64,000 bases of DNA from contig NZ_JBDPZC010000002.1 in the NCBI RefSeq assembly GCF_039872765.1, positions 372,001 through 436,000 of the forward strand. Reading direction: 5' to 3'. The position numbers and the translations under genes were made by a program. The notes below the pieces were generated by a model. That model was given only the letters and a program-made list of their open reading frames with translations. It had not been told where the DNA came from and searched no databases. Positions 54,989-63,131 of the stretch are shown in pieces. Each line of letters opens with the position of its first letter. Positions within the stretch are counted from its first letter, which is position 1. Source of the stretch: Roseateles_B flavus (GTDB lineage: Bacteria; Pseudomonadota; Gammaproteobacteria; Burkholderiales; Burkholderiaceae_C).

Positions 54989-55108
54989 GGGAGGCGCCGG
55001 CCCGGCTCCGGCAACGGCGGGCGGGGGAATCCCCAAGCCTGACTTGAGCCGAGCGGCTTATTTCCGGCGTAGCATCCGCCACTTTGCTGAAGCCTGGGGC
55101 CTTCTCTC

Positions 55109-56632
55109 TTGTTGTACGTCCTGCGAATTTCTGTCCTGCTGACTTCCCTGGCCCTGGGCACCGCCGCCCAGGCCCAGACCGCCGCCGCGCCCACGGTCGG
55201 CCAGTCCCAGCCTTTCAAGGCCAGCGCCCCGCTGGCCATGGAGCTGCACAATGCCCGCTGGTTCGACGGCCAGGGCTTCCAGAAGGGCACGCTCTACGTC
55301 GTCGACGGCAAGTTCACCAAGGCACGCCCCAAGCGCATCCACCGCCGCCTGGAGCTGCGGGACCAGTACCTGATCCCGCCCCTGGCCGAGGCCAACAACC
55401 ACAATCTGCAAAGCGGCTGGGGGGTGCAGACCTTCGGCCAGCGCTACCTGCAGGACGGCGTCTTCTATGCCGCCATGCAGTGCGGTGACCCGGACAGCAT
55501 TGCCAGCGCCCGCCCCCTGCTGAACCAGCCGGACAGCGTGGACGTGAGCTTCACCACCGCCTGCGTCACCAGCTCCGACGGCCATCCGCTGGCCCCGCTG
55601 CTGGCCCAGCCCGTCGCCGAGGGCCAGGCACCGCGCCAGGTCAGCGACTTCGCGGACCGGCAGCTGCTGCTGGTCGATACGCCGGAGCAGGCCCAGCAGA
55701 AGTGGCCCCTGGTGGCGCCACGCAAGACCGACTGGCTCAAGATCATCCTGGCCTACAGCGACCGGCCCGAGCTGCGCGGCGACCCGGCCGCCCTGGGCCG
55801 CCTGGGGCTCAGCCCCGAGACCGCTGCCGCCCTCGTGCGACTGGCGCACAAGGACAGGCTGCCGGTCAGCGCTCATGTGGAGACCGCCTCCGACTTCCGT
55901 GCCGCCCTCGAGGCCGGCGTCGACCAGATCGGCCACGTGCCCGGCTACTTCGCGAACTTTGGCGACGGCCCCGAGCGCTTCCGCCTGGACGAGGCCACCG
56001 CCGCCCGCGCCGCCAGCCAGAAGACCCAGGTGCTGACGGCCACGGTGGCCAACACCCTCTTCCCCATGAGCGAGGAGCAACGCCAGGCCCAGCGCGCCGT
56101 GCTGGCCGAGAACCTGCGCCTGCTCAAGGCCGCCGGCGCGCAGCTGCTGCTGGGCTCGGACAACTTCCCCGGCACCTCGCTGGCCGAGGTCCACCACCTG
56201 GCCGGCCTGGAGGTCTTCAGCCCGGCCGAGCTGCTGAAGATGGCCAGCATCAGCACGCCGCGCGCCCTCTTCCCCAAGCGCCGCCTGGCCTGCTTCGACG
56301 AGGGCTGCGAAGCCAGCTTCCTGGTGCTGGTGAGCAATCCCCTGGACGATCTGCACACGCTGGACAAGCCGCTCATGCGCATCAAGCAGGGCCGGCTCCT
56401 GACCCAGCTGGACAGCGTGGCCGAGGCCAGCGACGCCAGCACGGAGGCCACCGCCGTGGCGGCCAAGGCCGCCAAGCCCGCCAAGGGCAAGAAGGCAGGC
56501 ACGGCCAAGGCCGGCGGCAAGGGCGGCAGCAAGACCGCCGCCACGGCGCGCAAGACCAGCGCCGGCAGCGCCGCCGGGAAGTCCCCACGCGGCGCTGCGG
56601 CAGTCCGCCAGGGGACAGCGAAGCGCCGCTGA
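55109..56632 (+). CDS. Exported amidohydrolase-like protein with Lys/Ala-rich tail
   Basis: A 507-residue protein with a signal peptide (LRISVLLTSLALGTAAQA) and an amidohydrolase-like barrel. Metal ligands seem partly changed: the first motif, normally HxH after PPL, is EANNHNLQ, so the first His is Asn. Later VSAHVETASDFRAALEAGVDQIGHVPG keeps two His and LLGSDNFPG keeps the Asp. The last 60 residues are a Lys/Ala/Gly-rich tail (KPAKGKKAGTAKAGGK). The start is TTG at 55109 or 55112 in a weak context. It is divergent from parE. A catalytic role is uncertain. Confidence 0.72.
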   Translation: MLYVLRISVLLTSLALGTAAQAQTAAAPTVGQSQPFKASAPLAMELHNARWFDGQGFQKGTLYVVDGKFTKARPKRIHRRLELRDQYLIPPLAEANNHNLQSGWGVQTFGQRYLQDGVFYAAMQCGDPDSIASARPLLNQPDSVDVSFTTACVTSSDGHPLAPLLAQPVAEGQAPRQVSDFADRQLLLVDTPEQAQQKWPLVAPRKTDWLKIILAYSDRPELRGDPAALGRLGLSPETAAALVRLAHKDRLPVSAHVETASDFRAALEAGVDQIGHVPGYFANFGDGPERFRLDEATAARAASQKTQVLTATVANTLFPMSEEQRQAQRAVLAENLRLLKAAGAQLLLGSDNFPGTSLAEVHHLAGLEVFSPAELLKMASISTPRALFPKRRLACFDEGCEASFLVLVSNPLDDLHTLDKPLMRIKQGRLLTQLDSVAEASDASTEATAVAAKAAKPAKGKKAGTAKAGGKGGSKTAATARKTSAGSAAGKSPRGAAAVRQGTAKRR

Positions 56633-56638
56633 GCCCGC

Positions 56639-56644
56639 TACAGT
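56639..56644 (+). promoter_or_regulatory. -10 box of the MFS gene, placed for a leaderless transcript
   Basis: TACAGT (in CTACAGT) ends 7 nt before the ATG at 56652. No -35 or ribosome-binding site is visible. Confidence 0.45.
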
Positions 56645-56651
56645 GCGGCGG

Positions 56652-57881
56652 ATGCAGTACCCGCCCCATCCCGGTCTCCCCTCGCGTTCCCCATCCGTGC
56701 AGCAGGTCCTGCTGTGCGGGGCCCTCATCGTGACCCTTTCGATGGGCATACGCCACGGCTTCGGCCTCTGGCTGCAGCCCATCACCGTGGAGCGGGGCTG
56801 GCCGCGCGAGACCTTCGCCTTCGCCCTGGCCGTGCAGAACCTCGCCTGGGGTGCGGCCGGCCCCATCGCCGGCATGCTGGCCGACCGCTTCGGGGCCTGG
56901 AAGGCCCTGGTGATCGGCGCCCTGCTGTACGCCCTGGGCCTGGTGCTGATGTCGGTCTCTCAGTCGGGCCTGGCCTTCACCGGCAGCGCCGGCCTGCTGA
57001 TCGGCATGGCGCAGTCGGCCACCACGTACGCGGTGATCTACGGCGTGCTGGGCCGGGCGGTGAGCCCCGAGAAGCGCTCCTGGGCCTTTGGCGTGGCAGC
57101 GGCGGCCGGTTCCTTCGGCCAGTTCTGCATGATCCCGCTGGAGAGCCACCTGATCGCCGGCATGGGCTGGCAGCAGGCCCTGTGGGTGCTGGCCGGCGCG
57201 GCCCTGCTGATCATCCCCCTGGCCCTGGGCCTGCGCGAGAAGGGCCCGCGGCCCGCGCATGCCGGGCCCCACCAGAGCATCGGCCAGGCCTTGCGCGAGG
57301 CCTTCGGCTATCGCAGCTTCCAGCTGCTGATGCTGGGCTACTTCGTCTGCGGCTTCCAGGTGGTGTTCATCGCGGTCCACATGCCCAGCTACCTGAAGGA
57401 CCACGGCCTGGAGCCGGGCCTGGCCACCACCTCGCTGGCCCTGATCGGGCTCTTCAACATCTTCGGCACCTACACCGCCGGCCTGATGGGCCAGCGCTAT
57501 CCCAAGCGCTACCTGCTCTCGGCCATCTACGCGCTGCGGGCGGTGACCATCACGGTCTTCCTGCTGGTGCCGCTGAGCGCGCCCAGCGTGTGGATCTTCT
57601 CAGCGGTGATGGGCTTCCTGTGGCTGTCCACCGTGCCGCCCACCAATGCCGTGGTGCTGCAGATCTTCGGGCCGCAGCACCTGTCCATGCTGGGCGGCTT
57701 CGTCTTCTTCAGCCACCAGATCGGCAGCTTCATGGGCGTCTGGCTGGGTGGCAAGCTCTACGACGCCACGGGCAGCTACGACGTCGTCTGGCTGCTCGCC
57801 ATCGCCCTGGGCGTGATGGCGGCCCTGGTCAACCTGCCGGTGCGCGAGCAGGCCATCGCGCGCCAGCCGCTGCCGGCGTGA
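56652..57881 (+). CDS. MFS transporter
   Basis: A 409-residue major facilitator with twelve hydrophobic segments. The loop after segment 2 is GMLADRFGAWKAL (GxxxDRxG), and IMGFLWLSTVPPTNAVVLQIFG lies late in the protein, as in monocarboxylate or oxalate/formate-type MFS members. The substrate is unknown. The ATG at 56652 is preferred over the GTG at 56643 because of the -10 box 7 nt upstream. A small membrane protein gene follows after 4 nt. Confidence 0.87.
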   Translation: MQYPPHPGLPSRSPSVQQVLLCGALIVTLSMGIRHGFGLWLQPITVERGWPRETFAFALAVQNLAWGAAGPIAGMLADRFGAWKALVIGALLYALGLVLMSVSQSGLAFTGSAGLLIGMAQSATTYAVIYGVLGRAVSPEKRSWAFGVAAAAGSFGQFCMIPLESHLIAGMGWQQALWVLAGAALLIIPLALGLREKGPRPAHAGPHQSIGQALREAFGYRSFQLLMLGYFVCGFQVVFIAVHMPSYLKDHGLEPGLATTSLALIGLFNIFGTYTAGLMGQRYPKRYLLSAIYALRAVTITVFLLVPLSAPSVWIFSAVMGFLWLSTVPPTNAVVLQIFGPQHLSMLGGFVFFSHQIGSFMGVWLGGKLYDATGSYDVVWLLAIALGVMAALVNLPVREQAIARQPLPA

Positions 57882-57885
57882 CGCC

Positions 57886-58050
57886 ATGAGGGGACAGGTC
57901 TTGCCCCGGCCTCCCTGGCGCAACGGGCGTCTCTGGCGCATTTGGCTGACGCGAGGCATGATCGCGCTCGCGCTGCTGCTGGCCTTCGCGGCCTACCAGG
58001 ACCCGACCCTGATGCTGCAGCTGGGCAACCAGCTGCTGAGCTGTTTCTGA
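57886..58050 (+). CDS. Hypothetical small membrane protein carrying a motif variant
   Basis: A 54-residue protein 4 nt after the MFS gene. A basic N-terminus (PWRNGRLWRIWLTRG) is followed by one hydrophobic segment (MIALALLLAFAAYQDP). Its first residues, RGQVLP, come from a one-mismatch copy of the dispersed 14-mer (57890-57904, GGGGACAGGTCTTGC). No family recognised. The position suggests co-transcription with the transporter. Confidence 0.5.
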   Translation: MRGQVLPRPPWRNGRLWRIWLTRGMIALALLLAFAAYQDPTLMLQLGNQLLSCF

Positions 58051-58111
58051 GGCCGGGCATGCGCCCGGTGCCGCCCATTTCCGGGCAGCTCCCACCTCTG
58101 CAGGACCCTTC

Positions 58112-58906
58112 ATGATCGTCATCATCACCGGCGCTTCCGATGGCATCGGCGCCGAACTGGCCCGGCAATGGGCCGCGCGCCAGGGCCAGGGACTGAAGCT
58201 GGTGCTCAGCGGCCGCCAGCTGCCCAAGCTGCAGGCCGTGGCGGCGCACTGCGAGGCGCTCGGCGCCACCGTGCGCGTGCATGCCGCCGATCTCGCGGAG
58301 CAGGCTGCCTGTCAGGGCCTGATCCGGGCCGCTACGGAGGCCTTCGGCGGCATCGATGTGCTGGTCAACAACGCAGGCATGTCGGCCCATGCGCTGCTGG
58401 AGGAGGTCCAGGACCTGGCCTGGTACGAGCAGCTGATGCGCGTCAACCACTGGAGCGCCGTCTGGTGCAGTCATGCAGCCCTGCCCTGGCTCAAGGCCAG
58501 CCAGGGGCGGCTGGTGGCGGTGTCCAGCCTCGCCGGTCTGGTGGGCGTGCCGGGCCGCACCGCCTACAGTGCCACCAAGTTCGCAATGACCGGCTTCTTC
58601 GAGGCCCTGCGGGTGGAGATGGCGCCGGCCGGCGTGTCCGTGACCATCGCCTATCCGGGCGTGGTCGCCACCGAGATCCGCTACCGGGGCTTCGGCGCCA
58701 ATGGCCAGCCCGCGGGCCGCAGCGGCCTGGACGAGCGCGGGGCGATGGGCGTGGACACCTGCGCACGGCTCATCCTGGACGGCACGCTGCAGCGCGAGCG
58801 CGACATCGTCATGAGCGCCAAGGGCCGTCTGGGCCGCTGGCTCAAGCTGATCGCGCCCGGCGTGGTCGACCGCCTGGCGCTCAAGGCCCTCAACAGGCAG
58901 CACTGA
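58112..58906 (+). CDS. SDR family NAD(P)-dependent oxidoreductase
   Basis: A 264-residue classical short-chain dehydrogenase: ITGASDGIGAELA (TGxxxGIG), LVNNAGMS, catalytic Ser in VAVSSLAG and Y-x3-K in TAYSATKFAMTGF. The C-terminus ends in a hydrophobic-basic LKLIAPGVVDRLALKAL. The substrate is unknown. It is followed 14 nt later by a methyltransferase gene. Confidence 0.88.
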   Translation: MIVIITGASDGIGAELARQWAARQGQGLKLVLSGRQLPKLQAVAAHCEALGATVRVHAADLAEQAACQGLIRAATEAFGGIDVLVNNAGMSAHALLEEVQDLAWYEQLMRVNHWSAVWCSHAALPWLKASQGRLVAVSSLAGLVGVPGRTAYSATKFAMTGFFEALRVEMAPAGVSVTIAYPGVVATEIRYRGFGANGQPAGRSGLDERGAMGVDTCARLILDGTLQRERDIVMSAKGRLGRWLKLIAPGVVDRLALKALNRQH

Positions 58907-58919
58907 GCTGCGACCTGCC

Positions 58920-59489
58920 ATGCAAGACCTGACCCCCACGGCTGCGCCCTCCCCCTGGCTCCTGCGCTGGCAGCGCCATTTCGGCGCCGGCCAGACCGCG
59001 CTGGACCTGGCCTGCGGCAGCGGCCGGCATGTGCGCTGGCTGCGCGGGCGCGGCCTCCAGGTCTGCGCCGTGGACCGTGACGCCCGGGCCCTGGCCGCCC
59101 TGCAGGACAGCGGCGCCGAGCTGCTCGTGGCCGACCTCGAAGGCGCGCCCTGGCCCCTGGCCGATCGCCGCTTCGACCTCGTGCTGGTGACGAACTACCT
59201 GTGGCGCCCCCTGCTGCCGCGCCTCATCGAGGCGGTGGCGCCGGGCGGCTGGCTGGTCTACGAGACCTTTGCCGAGGGCCATCAGCTGCTGGGCCGGCCC
59301 TCGCGCCCGGACTTCCTGCTGCGCCATGGCGAGCTGCTCGAAGCGGCCCGGGGCCTGCGCATCGTGGCCTACGAAGACGGCTTCGCCGATGGCGATGGCG
59401 CCGGCGTCAACCCACGCCAGATCCAGCGCGTTGCCGCCGTTCGCGAGCGAACGCCGGGCGACCCGCAGGCCCGCTATCACTTACCCTGA
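58920..59489 (+). CDS. Class I SAM-dependent methyltransferase
   Basis: A 189-residue methyltransferase with motif I LDLACGSGRHVRWL and the acidic end of motif II in AVDRDARALAAL. VTNYLWRPLLPRLIEAVAPGGWLVYETFA follows, as in a family close to the tellurite-resistance TehB-like group. The first residues MQDLTPT come from copy 10 of the dispersed 14-mer, immediately after the start codon. The start is not supported by a ribosome-binding site. Target unknown. Confidence 0.83.
   Translation: MQDLTPTAAPSPWLLRWQRHFGAGQTALDLACGSGRHVRWLRGRGLQVCAVDRDARALAALQDSGAELLVADLEGAPWPLADRRFDLVLVTNYLWRPLLPRLIEAVAPGGWLVYETFAEGHQLLGRPSRPDFLLRHGELLEAARGLRIVAYEDGFADGDGAGVNPRQIQRVAAVRERTPGDPQARYHLP
58922..58936 (-). 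repeat. Dispersed 14-mer, copy 10 (GGGGTCAGGTCTTGC)
   Basis: An exact 15-nt copy overlapping the start codon of the methyltransferase gene, read as M-QDLTP-T. Confidence 0.85.
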
Positions 59490-59550
59490 AGCCGGACCGG
59501 CCAGACCCATCCGGCGCTTCAGTAGAATCCGCTGATTACGAGGAACCCTC

Positions 59551-60432
59551 ATGAAACCGATTCTTGGCAGCATCGTGGCGCTGGTGACCCCGATGCAGGA
59601 CGACGGCAGCGTCGACTACGACGCCCTGCGTCGCCTGATTGACTGGCACATCGCCGAAGGCACTGACTGCATCGGCGTGGTCGGCACCACGGGCGAATCG
59701 CCCACGGTGACGGTCGACGAACACTGCGAGATCATCCGCGTGGCCGTCGAGCACGCCGCCCGCCGCGTGCCCATCATGGCCGGCACCGGCGCCAACAGCA
59801 CGGCCGAGGCGATCAACCTCAGCCGCTACGCCAAATCGGTGGGCGCCGACTGCACGCTGTCGGTCGTGCCCTACTACAACAAGCCCTCGCAGGAAGGCAT
59901 CTACCAGCACTACAAGGCGATCGCCGAGGCCGTGGACATCCCCATGATGCTCTACAACGTGCCCGGCCGGACCGTGGCAGACATGAGCCCGGAGACCGCC
60001 CTGCGCTGCGCCAGCCTGCCCGGCGTCTTCGGCGTCAAGGAAGCCAGCGGCAACATCGAGCGCGCCGCCTACCTGGTGAAGAACGCCCCCAAGGGCTTCC
60101 ACATCTATTCGGGCGACGACGGCACGGCCATCGCCCTGATACTGCTGGGCGGCCATGGCAATGTGAGCGTGACGGCCAACGTCGCGCCACGCGCCATGCA
60201 CCAGCTGTGCAAGGCCGCCCTGGCCGGCGACGTCAAGGAAGCCACCCGCATCCACTTCCAGCTGCTGAGCCTGCACAAGCAGCTGTTCTGCGAACCCAGC
60301 CCGGCTCCCACCAAGTGGGCGCTGGAACGCCTGGGCCGCTGCAAGGCCGCGCTGCGCCTGCCCATCACCCCGCTGACCGCGGCGGGCCAGGCCAGCGTCG
60401 AACAGGCCCTGCACGAAGGCGGCCTGCTGTGA
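59551..60432 (+). CDS. dapA: 4-hydroxy-tetrahydrodipicolinate synthase
   Basis: A 293-residue DapA that condenses pyruvate with aspartate semialdehyde in lysine and diaminopimelate synthesis. Seen are GTTGESPT, the Tyr in SVVPYYNKPSQEG and the Schiff-base Lys in FGVKEASGN. GAGG lies upstream of the ATG, and a TAGAAT -10 is at 59523-59528. bamC follows, the usual proteobacterial dapA-bamC order. Confidence 0.96.
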   Translation: MKPILGSIVALVTPMQDDGSVDYDALRRLIDWHIAEGTDCIGVVGTTGESPTVTVDEHCEIIRVAVEHAARRVPIMAGTGANSTAEAINLSRYAKSVGADCTLSVVPYYNKPSQEGIYQHYKAIAEAVDIPMMLYNVPGRTVADMSPETALRCASLPGVFGVKEASGNIERAAYLVKNAPKGFHIYSGDDGTAIALILLGGHGNVSVTANVAPRAMHQLCKAALAGDVKEATRIHFQLLSLHKQLFCEPSPAPTKWALERLGRCKAALRLPITPLTAAGQASVEQALHEGGLL

Positions 60433-60506
60433 TTTGAGGTGTGAGCCGCGGATTTGTGTCAAATCTGCGGTACAACACCGCCCGTGTTCTCTTGGAGATG
60501 TCTAGC

Positions 60507-61661
60507 GTGACTCGTTCTCTTTCTGCCCCGGCCAAGGGCCTGGCCTCCGGTCTTGTCCTGGCCTCGTTGACCTCGCTGACGGCCTGCAGTTCCATCGAAG
60601 GCATGATCGGCACCGACAAGGTCGACTACCGCACCGGCGCCAGGCAGACGAGTGGCCTGGACGTGCCTCCGGACCTGACCCAGCTGAACCAGGAACGCCG
60701 CAACAGCGGCGGCGTGGTGACGGCCTCCGAAATGGCCAGCCAGAAGGCCTCCCCCCGCAACGCAGGCACCGCAGCCGCCACCAACGTGGCGCTCAACGCG
60801 GTGGGCGACATCAAGCTGGAGCGCGTCAACGGCCAGCGCGTGCTGCGCAGCAGCCTCGCCCCTGAGCAGCTGTGGCCGCAGATCCGCGGCTTCTGGATGG
60901 GCATGGGCTTCGAGATTGCCAGCGAGCAGGCCGAAGTCGGCGTGATGGAAACCAACTGGGCTGAGAACCGCGCCAAGCTGCCGCTGGACTTCATCCGTCG
61001 CACCATCGGCCAGGCCCTGGACAACCTCTATTCGACCGGCGAGCGGGACAAGTACCGCACCCGCGTCGAGCGCGTCAACGGCGGCACCGAGATCACCATC
61101 TACCACCGCGGCATGCAGGAGGTCTACACCAGCCAGCAGCGCGACCAGACGGTGTGGCAGCCCCGTGCGGCCGATCCATCGCTGGAAGGCGAGATGCTCT
61201 CCCGCCTGATGCTCAAGCTCGGCGGCCGCGAGGCGGACGCCAAGGAAGCCCTGCAGGCCAATGCCGGCAGCGCCAGCACGACCAAGCTGGCCGTGGAGCC
61301 GACGGCCCGCAATCTGTCGGAAGTGCCGACCAGCCTGAGCATCAACGAGGACTTCGACCGCGCCTGGCGCCGTGTCGGGCAGTCGCTGGACCGCCATGGC
61401 TTCACGGTCGAGGACCGCGACCGCAAGCTGGGCCTGTTCTTCCTGCGCTACGCCGATCCCAACCTGGTCGGCAAGGAAGAGCCCAACTTCTTCTCGCGAC
61501 TGTTCGGCTTCGGCAAGACCGTCACCGCCAACCGCTACCGCGTGCTCGTGAAGAGCGAGGGCGGCAAGACCGTGGTGAGCGTGACCGACAGCCAGGGCGT
61601 GCGGCAGACCGACGACAACGCCAAGCGCATCCTCTCCCTCCTCCAGGAAGACCTGCGGTGA
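60507..61661 (+). CDS. bamC: Outer membrane protein assembly factor BamC
   Basis: A 384-residue lipoprotein of the BAM complex, which inserts outer-membrane beta-barrels. The lipobox is LTSLTAC. Two helix-grip domains follow (about 90-210 and 260-380), the first with AVGDIKLERVNGQRVLRSSLAPEQLWPQIRGFW. The GTG at 60507 is preferred because GGAG lies 9 nt upstream; an ATG at 60498 is in frame but too close to it. An intrinsic terminator follows. Confidence 0.92.
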   Translation: MTRSLSAPAKGLASGLVLASLTSLTACSSIEGMIGTDKVDYRTGARQTSGLDVPPDLTQLNQERRNSGGVVTASEMASQKASPRNAGTAAATNVALNAVGDIKLERVNGQRVLRSSLAPEQLWPQIRGFWMGMGFEIASEQAEVGVMETNWAENRAKLPLDFIRRTIGQALDNLYSTGERDKYRTRVERVNGGTEITIYHRGMQEVYTSQQRDQTVWQPRAADPSLEGEMLSRLMLKLGGREADAKEALQANAGSASTTKLAVEPTARNLSEVPTSLSINEDFDRAWRRVGQSLDRHGFTVEDRDRKLGLFFLRYADPNLVGKEEPNFFSRLFGFGKTVTANRYRVLVKSEGGKTVVSVTDSQGVRQTDDNAKRILSLLQEDLR

Positions 61662-61704
61662 GGGGGTGGGGCTGGCGCCCCATCTGATTGACCGGACAGA
61701 CGAC

Positions 61705-61739
61705 AAAGCCTCTGGGCGCTTCGGCCTCAGAGGCTTTTT
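61705..61739 (+). terminator. Intrinsic terminator after bamC
   Basis: A 10-bp stem (AAAGCCTCTG at 61705-61714, CAGAGGCTTT at 61728-61737) ending in five T. Confidence 0.9.
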
Positions 61740-62110
61740 CTCTTCCTTGGAAGGCTTGCGATCCGCAGCCGCAGCAAGGTCTTCGGGCAGGAGCGGCGGA
61801 GTGTCCTCAGTTCCTGACTTCTCTCCTGCGCAGGGCAGGCGACGCAGGACTGCGGGCGCACGCCTTTGCTCCGTGTCCCCCGGCCCGCTGCGCGGGCCTC
61901 CTCCTCTTGCCTGCGCAAAGGCGCACACCCGCAGTCCCGCTGGAGCGACACCGAGTCAGGTGTACAGAGAGACGATGGCACCGCACCGGGCCGCGGCCCG
62001 GTGCGCCATCAACGCACGGCAACGGCACGCCCGAGGCTGCGTTGCGGAGGGTCAGGCCTTGCTGGGGCCAGGCCTTGCGCCCGAAGCCAGGAAAAAAACG
62101 TACAGGCAAG
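61740..62110. other. Gene-free region with two strong inverted repeats, possible structured RNA
   Basis: No credible coding frame is seen here. The first structure has outer arms CCTGACT (61813-61819) and AGTCAGG (61954-61960). A 23-nt inner stem (61847-61869 with 61915-61937, 20 of 23 matching) and a tip hairpin GGCCCGC/GCGGGCC (61882-61898) lie within. The second is a near-perfect palindrome at 61974-62010: GATGGC and GCCATC flank a perfect 22-bp core (61983-62004). A one-mismatch copy of the dispersed motif is at 62049-62062. It may hold a non-coding RNA, but I cannot match a known family; the layout only loosely recalls 6S RNA. Confidence 0.5.
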
Positions 62111-62144
62111 AAAAAACCGCCGGCCTTGCGGCACGGCGGTTTTT
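62111..62144 (-). terminator. Intrinsic terminator after the small lipoprotein gene
   Basis: An 11-bp stem (AAAAACCGCCG at 62112-62122, CGGCGGTTTTT at 62134-62144) with A and T tails on both sides, so it works in both directions. It lies 18 nt after the lipoprotein stop. Confidence 0.85.
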
Positions 62145-62162
62145 CCTGAACCGGGGATCCGA

Positions 62163-62369
62163 TTACTTGCTGGCGGCAGCCGAAGCGGCGTCAGCAGCGG
62201 CAGGAGCCGAAGCGTCCATGGCGGGAGCCGAAGCAGCTTCCGAAGCAGCAGGAGCCGGGGCAGCGGCAGGAGCCGGGGCAGCAGCGGGAGCAGCTTCTTC
62301 AGCCTTCTTGCCGCAAGCGGTCAGGGCAGCAGCAGCCAGCAGGGAAGCCAACAGGATCGACTTATTCAT
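62163..62369 (-). CDS. Small Ala/Pro-rich lipoprotein
   Basis: A 68-residue lipoprotein: signal MNKSILLASLLAAAALTAC (lipobox LTAC), then GKKAEEAAPAAAPAPAAAPAPA and an Ala/Ser-rich disordered tail. No folded domain is present. Similar short Ala-rich lipoproteins are common and of unknown role. The ATG at 62369 has GAGGA 7 nt upstream; an ATG at 62381 is less likely. A 14-bp palindrome (62402-62415) lies before it, and a bidirectional terminator follows. Confidence 0.75.
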   Translation of the reverse strand: MNKSILLASLLAAAALTACGKKAEEAAPAAAPAPAAAPAPAASEAASAPAMDASAPAAADAASAAASK

Positions 62370-62392
62370 ACTTGTCCTCAAGATCTATTAGA

Positions 62393-62420
62393 CGAAGATT
62401 CAATTACCGGTAATTCTTCG
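62393..62420. promoter_or_regulatory. Palindrome upstream of the small lipoprotein gene
   Basis: A perfect 14-bp palindrome, AATTACCGGTAATT (62402-62415), flanked by CGAAG and CTTCG, lies 33 nt before the start at 62369. It is AT-rich for this genome and may bind a regulator. No good promoter could be fixed. Confidence 0.45.
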
Positions 62421-62561
62421 AGCCGGCCACAAAACGATTGCGTCCAGGACACCAACGTCCGAAACGACTCCGCCCATGAGCAACTCGGCAGAACAAGACG
62501 TGGAAACCTCGAGCGCTTCCCTCGCCTAGCCAGAAATTATAGCGTCAGCTTTCGGCGCTAG

Positions 62562-63089
62562 TTAAAGCCCCAAAGTACTGGCGGCAAAGGATTCTTCTGA
62601 ACGTTGCGAGACCGCATCAAACCATTCGAGCGCGGCGCCATGCGCACTGGCATCGCTTTCAAGCACTGCCCGCCCCTGCCGCGCATCGATCAGCCGCCAC
62701 ATCTGCGGCACCTGCCCCAGCAGCAGGGCCACCGGGCGGCGATGGTCGACCGGGCCTTCGTCGCTGAGCTGGCGGGCCTCCACCACATGGCCGTAGATCT
62801 GGCGCCACTGCACGAAACGCGGATGGCGGCGGGCCATGGCCTGGTAGTCGCGCGCCAGCAGGCGCAGGCGCCGCCGTGGTCCCACCCACTGGCGCAGGGC
62901 CTCCAGCAGCTGGGGGTTCGAGAGTGGCCAGTGCTGGAAGTCCGCATCGAAGCAGCAGATCTGGGGCGCGCCGTCGCGGCAGGCCTGCAGCAGCTGCTCC
63001 AGCAAGGCCGCCTCGACGGCGGCCTGCCCCTCGAGCAGCACGGACGGCGCTGCCGTGCCGGGATCGGGGCTGTCCTTTGAGGCGTCCAT
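62562..63089 (-). CDS. Conserved hypothetical protein (DUF7931-like)
   Basis: A 175-residue cytosolic protein resembling the betaproteobacterial DUF7931 family: ICCFDADFQHWPLSNPQLLEALRQWVGPRRRLRLLARDYQAMARRHPRFVQWRQIYGHVVEAR, then PVDHRRPVALLLGQVPQMWRLIDARQGRA. No enzyme motif is recognised. It lies 42 bp after the RoxA-like gene and may share its transcript. Confidence 0.7.
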   Translation of the reverse strand: MDASKDSPDPGTAAPSVLLEGQAAVEAALLEQLLQACRDGAPQICCFDADFQHWPLSNPQLLEALRQWVGPRRRLRLLARDYQAMARRHPRFVQWRQIYGHVVEARQLSDEGPVDHRRPVALLLGQVPQMWRLIDARQGRAVLESDASAHGAALEWFDAVSQRSEESFAASTLGL

Positions 63090-63131
63090 GGGCTGCTCCT
63101 TCAGGTCATTGGGCCAGGCGGTTCCAGGGGC

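Noticed and set aside
61740..62110. 6S RNA gene
   Set aside because: The long hairpin is suggestive, but I see none of the sequence blocks I know from 6S RNA and the usual neighbouring gene is absent; kept only as a possible structured RNA.
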